Assembly: GCA_040776905.1 (NCBI GenBank)
Contig: JAXGZQ010000003.1
Location: forward strand, 310,001 to 374,000
DNA: 64,000 nucleotides
Direction: 5' to 3'
Source: SLHU01 sp009929975
GTDB lineage: Bacteria; Bacillota; Clostridia; Saccharofermentanales; UBA5734
Shown here: piece by piece, positions 62,641-64,000 of the stretch
How positions within the stretch are numbered: the first letter of the stretch is position 1
Layout: every line of letters begins with the position of its first letter
Position numbers and translations under genes: made by a program
The notes under the pieces: generated by a model
Told to the model about the DNA's origin: nothing
What the model saw: the letters and a program-made list of their open reading frames with translations, nothing else
Databases searched by the model: none

Positions 62641-64000
62641 TCATGTCATAACCGTGCGGATATACAAATCAACATCAAATTTGCGCCGGCACCCGGCCAG
62701 GGACATATAACGGATTTTTCCGAAGATCGGGCGTTCTCCCCATGCTCTGTCGTGGACCCCTCCGATCGACCAGGCGATCCCCGTGTAGCCGTTCGGATCA
62801 CGGCCGTCCAGAGCCAGTTGATCATTCAGGTCAATCGCCGCGGCCAATGCGCTTTCCGGATCAAAGCTCCATTCAAGAATTTTCTTGGCCCAGTACATAC
62901 GCAGATAGCCATGCATTCGTCCATTAACACGTAAATCAGTCTGGGCGGCATTCCAAAGAGGATCTTCCGTTTCCGCCGCTGCCAGCTGTTCAAGATGATA
63001 CAGATAAGGCCGCGGATCCTCACGATGGCGGTTCAGCGTCTCTCTGGCCCAGTTGGGGAAGCCAGACACCTGATCATAATCAGGTTGATAAAAGCAGAAA
63101 TTATCCGACAATTCGCGCCGAACAATCATTTCTTCCAGAAACGATGCCGCGTTGTTTTGCAGCATCAGCTGGTCGGGCGTATCAGCATCGCCCGCTTCGT
63201 TTATGCTCCGACGTACAGTCAGAGCGACACGCTGGGCTGACAACTGGCCGAAATGCAGCCACGGAGAGAGCGCTGAACACGCGTCAGCATTCGGATCATT
63301 GCGCTGATCATACCGGTACAGCGTTTTCTCAACAAATTGAATCAGCTGTGCCTGTGCGGCGCGGCTGCCTGGCCGGGGAAAACGGCGGGGCAGCCGGTAG
63401 CGCTGTTTAAGCAGCTGATCCGGAGACAGTGGCGGCAAGTCCCGGAGAATTAATCGCTCATCGGTCTGCAATTTCTCATCGGTAAAGGGGTGCCGCTCCA
63501 TCTGGGGAAACGGAGTCAGCCAGGCGGCCAGCTGACGTTGAATGAACGGCCGCAGAATATGGGCTCCAAACGCCTGTTTGGGATAAGCCAGCCAGCAGGG
63601 AATGATATTGTGGGTATCAACTTCAGTCAGGCGGACCGAAAGCGACGCGGCAACAGCGTCCCGCTGCTGCCGGGGAAGGCGCAGAGGGGAAAAATCACAA
63701 AAAACTTCGCCGGCACCCAGCTGCTCAGCAACTGACGGAATTACCAGTCCTGGATGACCTTCAATCAGGATCAGCGGAATGTTCAGCGCTGAAAGTTCTT
63801 CTTTCAGCATCGCCAGCCCGCTGAGCAGAAAGGCCTGGCTATGATCAGGTGCGTTGAGATGGTCCGGCTGCCAGCAGAAAACCGCGATCAGTGGAACCCG
63901 CCGCTGGATCGCGGCATCCTGGGCACTGATCAGCCCCCAGTGATCTTCAGCACGAAGATCACGGCTCAGCCAGCAGATCACAGGTCCCGGTCTGACAGGC
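62641..64000 (-). CDS. phr: Class II deoxyribodipyrimidine photolyase (5' end at or beyond window edge)
   Basis: Light-driven repair of cyclobutane pyrimidine dimers using FAD. About 450 residues visible. The frame stays open to the window edge and class II enzymes normally have a few more residues before the WLSRDLRAEDHW motif, so the true start is probably outside; a GTG at 63981 has no ribosome site. Class II features: VDTHNIIPCWLAYPKQAFGA, ALSPWLHFGQLSAQR, MHGYLRMYWAKKILEW and DPNGYTGIAWSIGG. The gene ends about 50 bases before the DUF523 start. Confidence 0.92.
   Translation of the reverse strand, partial: PVRPGPVICWLSRDLRAEDHWGLISAQDAAIQRRVPLIAVFCWQPDHLNAPDHSQAFLLSGLAMLKEELSALNIPLILIEGHPGLVIPSVAEQLGAGEVFCDFSPLRLPRQQRDAVAASLSVRLTEVDTHNIIPCWLAYPKQAFGAHILRPFIQRQLAAWLTPFPQMERHPFTDEKLQTDERLILRDLPPLSPDQLLKQRYRLPRRFPRPGSRAAQAQLIQFVEKTLYRYDQRNDPNADACSALSPWLHFGQLSAQRVALTVRRSINEAGDADTPDQLMLQNNAASFLEEMIVRRELSDNFCFYQPDYDQVSGFPNWARETLNRHREDPRPYLYHLEQLAAAETEDPLWNAAQTDLRVNGRMHGYLRMYWAKKILEWSFDPESALAAAIDLNDQLALDGRDPNGYTGIAWSIGGVHDRAWGERPIFGKIRYMSLAGCRRKFDVDLYIRTVMT

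Noticed and set aside
1..64000. tRNA, rRNA, tmRNA, CRISPR arrays, insertion sequences
   Set aside because: Looked for conserved arms, repeat-spacer patterns and transposase motifs on both strands; none seen by eye.

Overview
The window looks like chromosomal DNA of a moderately GC-rich Bacillota, most likely a clostridium-like anaerobe. The main reasons are the CtsR-McsA-McsB-ClpC heat-shock operon, the short HisG paired with HisZ, a V-type ATPase operon in the Enterococcus hirae gene order, an RpoC without large insertions, strong GGAGG-type ribosome binding sites and SigA-like promoters. There are no rRNA or tRNA genes, no CRISPR array and no recognisable transposon. Genes are packed tightly, often with ATGA or TGATG stop/start overlaps.

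Layout. 1-4001 (minus) is the start of a histidine operon, hisZ-hisG-hisD-hisC, running off the left edge, with a perfect-consensus promoter. 4215-13049 (minus) is a nine-gene V-type ATPase operon, ntpF-I-K-E-C-G-A-B-D; its proteolipid carries the sodium-binding residues known from E. hirae. 13196-15630 (minus) is an ABC exporter. 15705-24310 (minus) is one operon holding the whole route from DAHP synthase to chorismate plus both branch enzymes (tyrA, an aroE-aroK fusion, aroF, aroB, aroA, aroC, aroQ, pheA). 24433-28460 (minus) is a small type IV pilus/secretion-like cluster (pilC, three pilin-like proteins, a membrane protein, pilT) with no extension ATPase. 28649-30043 (plus) is a transglutaminase-like lipoprotein. 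30044-34787 (minus) is tex, a PlsC-like acyltransferase and a phenylacetate-CoA ligase homologue. 34904-35794 (plus) and 35797-36462 (minus) are zinc-ribbon proteins of unknown role. 36535-41291 (minus) is ctsR-mcsA-mcsB-clpC with a CtsR-type operator at the promoter. 41507-42808 (plus) is a homocysteine methyltransferase-like protein. 42873-50272 (minus) is rpoB-rpoC, separated from the rplJL genes it usually follows. 50647-55702 (minus) holds a PrsA-like foldase, a serine-recombinase-fold protein without its catalytic serine, a HAD phosphatase, a CNNM/CorC transporter and MntP. 55833-61586 (plus) holds a CoA-disulfide-reductase-like flavoprotein, a large HTH protein of unknown family, a polar amino acid ABC transporter and an L-rhamnose mutarotase. 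61587-64000 (minus) is a DUF523 protein and a class II photolyase that reaches the right edge.

Most of the window is housekeeping. The points that most deserve a second look are the recombinase homologue lacking its active site (52337-52939), the large HTH protein (57220-58863), a possible RNA transcribed against the rpoB leader (50339-50503), the 24-bp perfect palindrome made by two abutting convergent stop codons (30032-30055), the AroE-AroK fusion inside a complete aromatic operon, and the CtsR operator with A in place of T in both heptads. I see no clearly new multi-gene system. All function calls come from reading sequence motifs; no database search was run.
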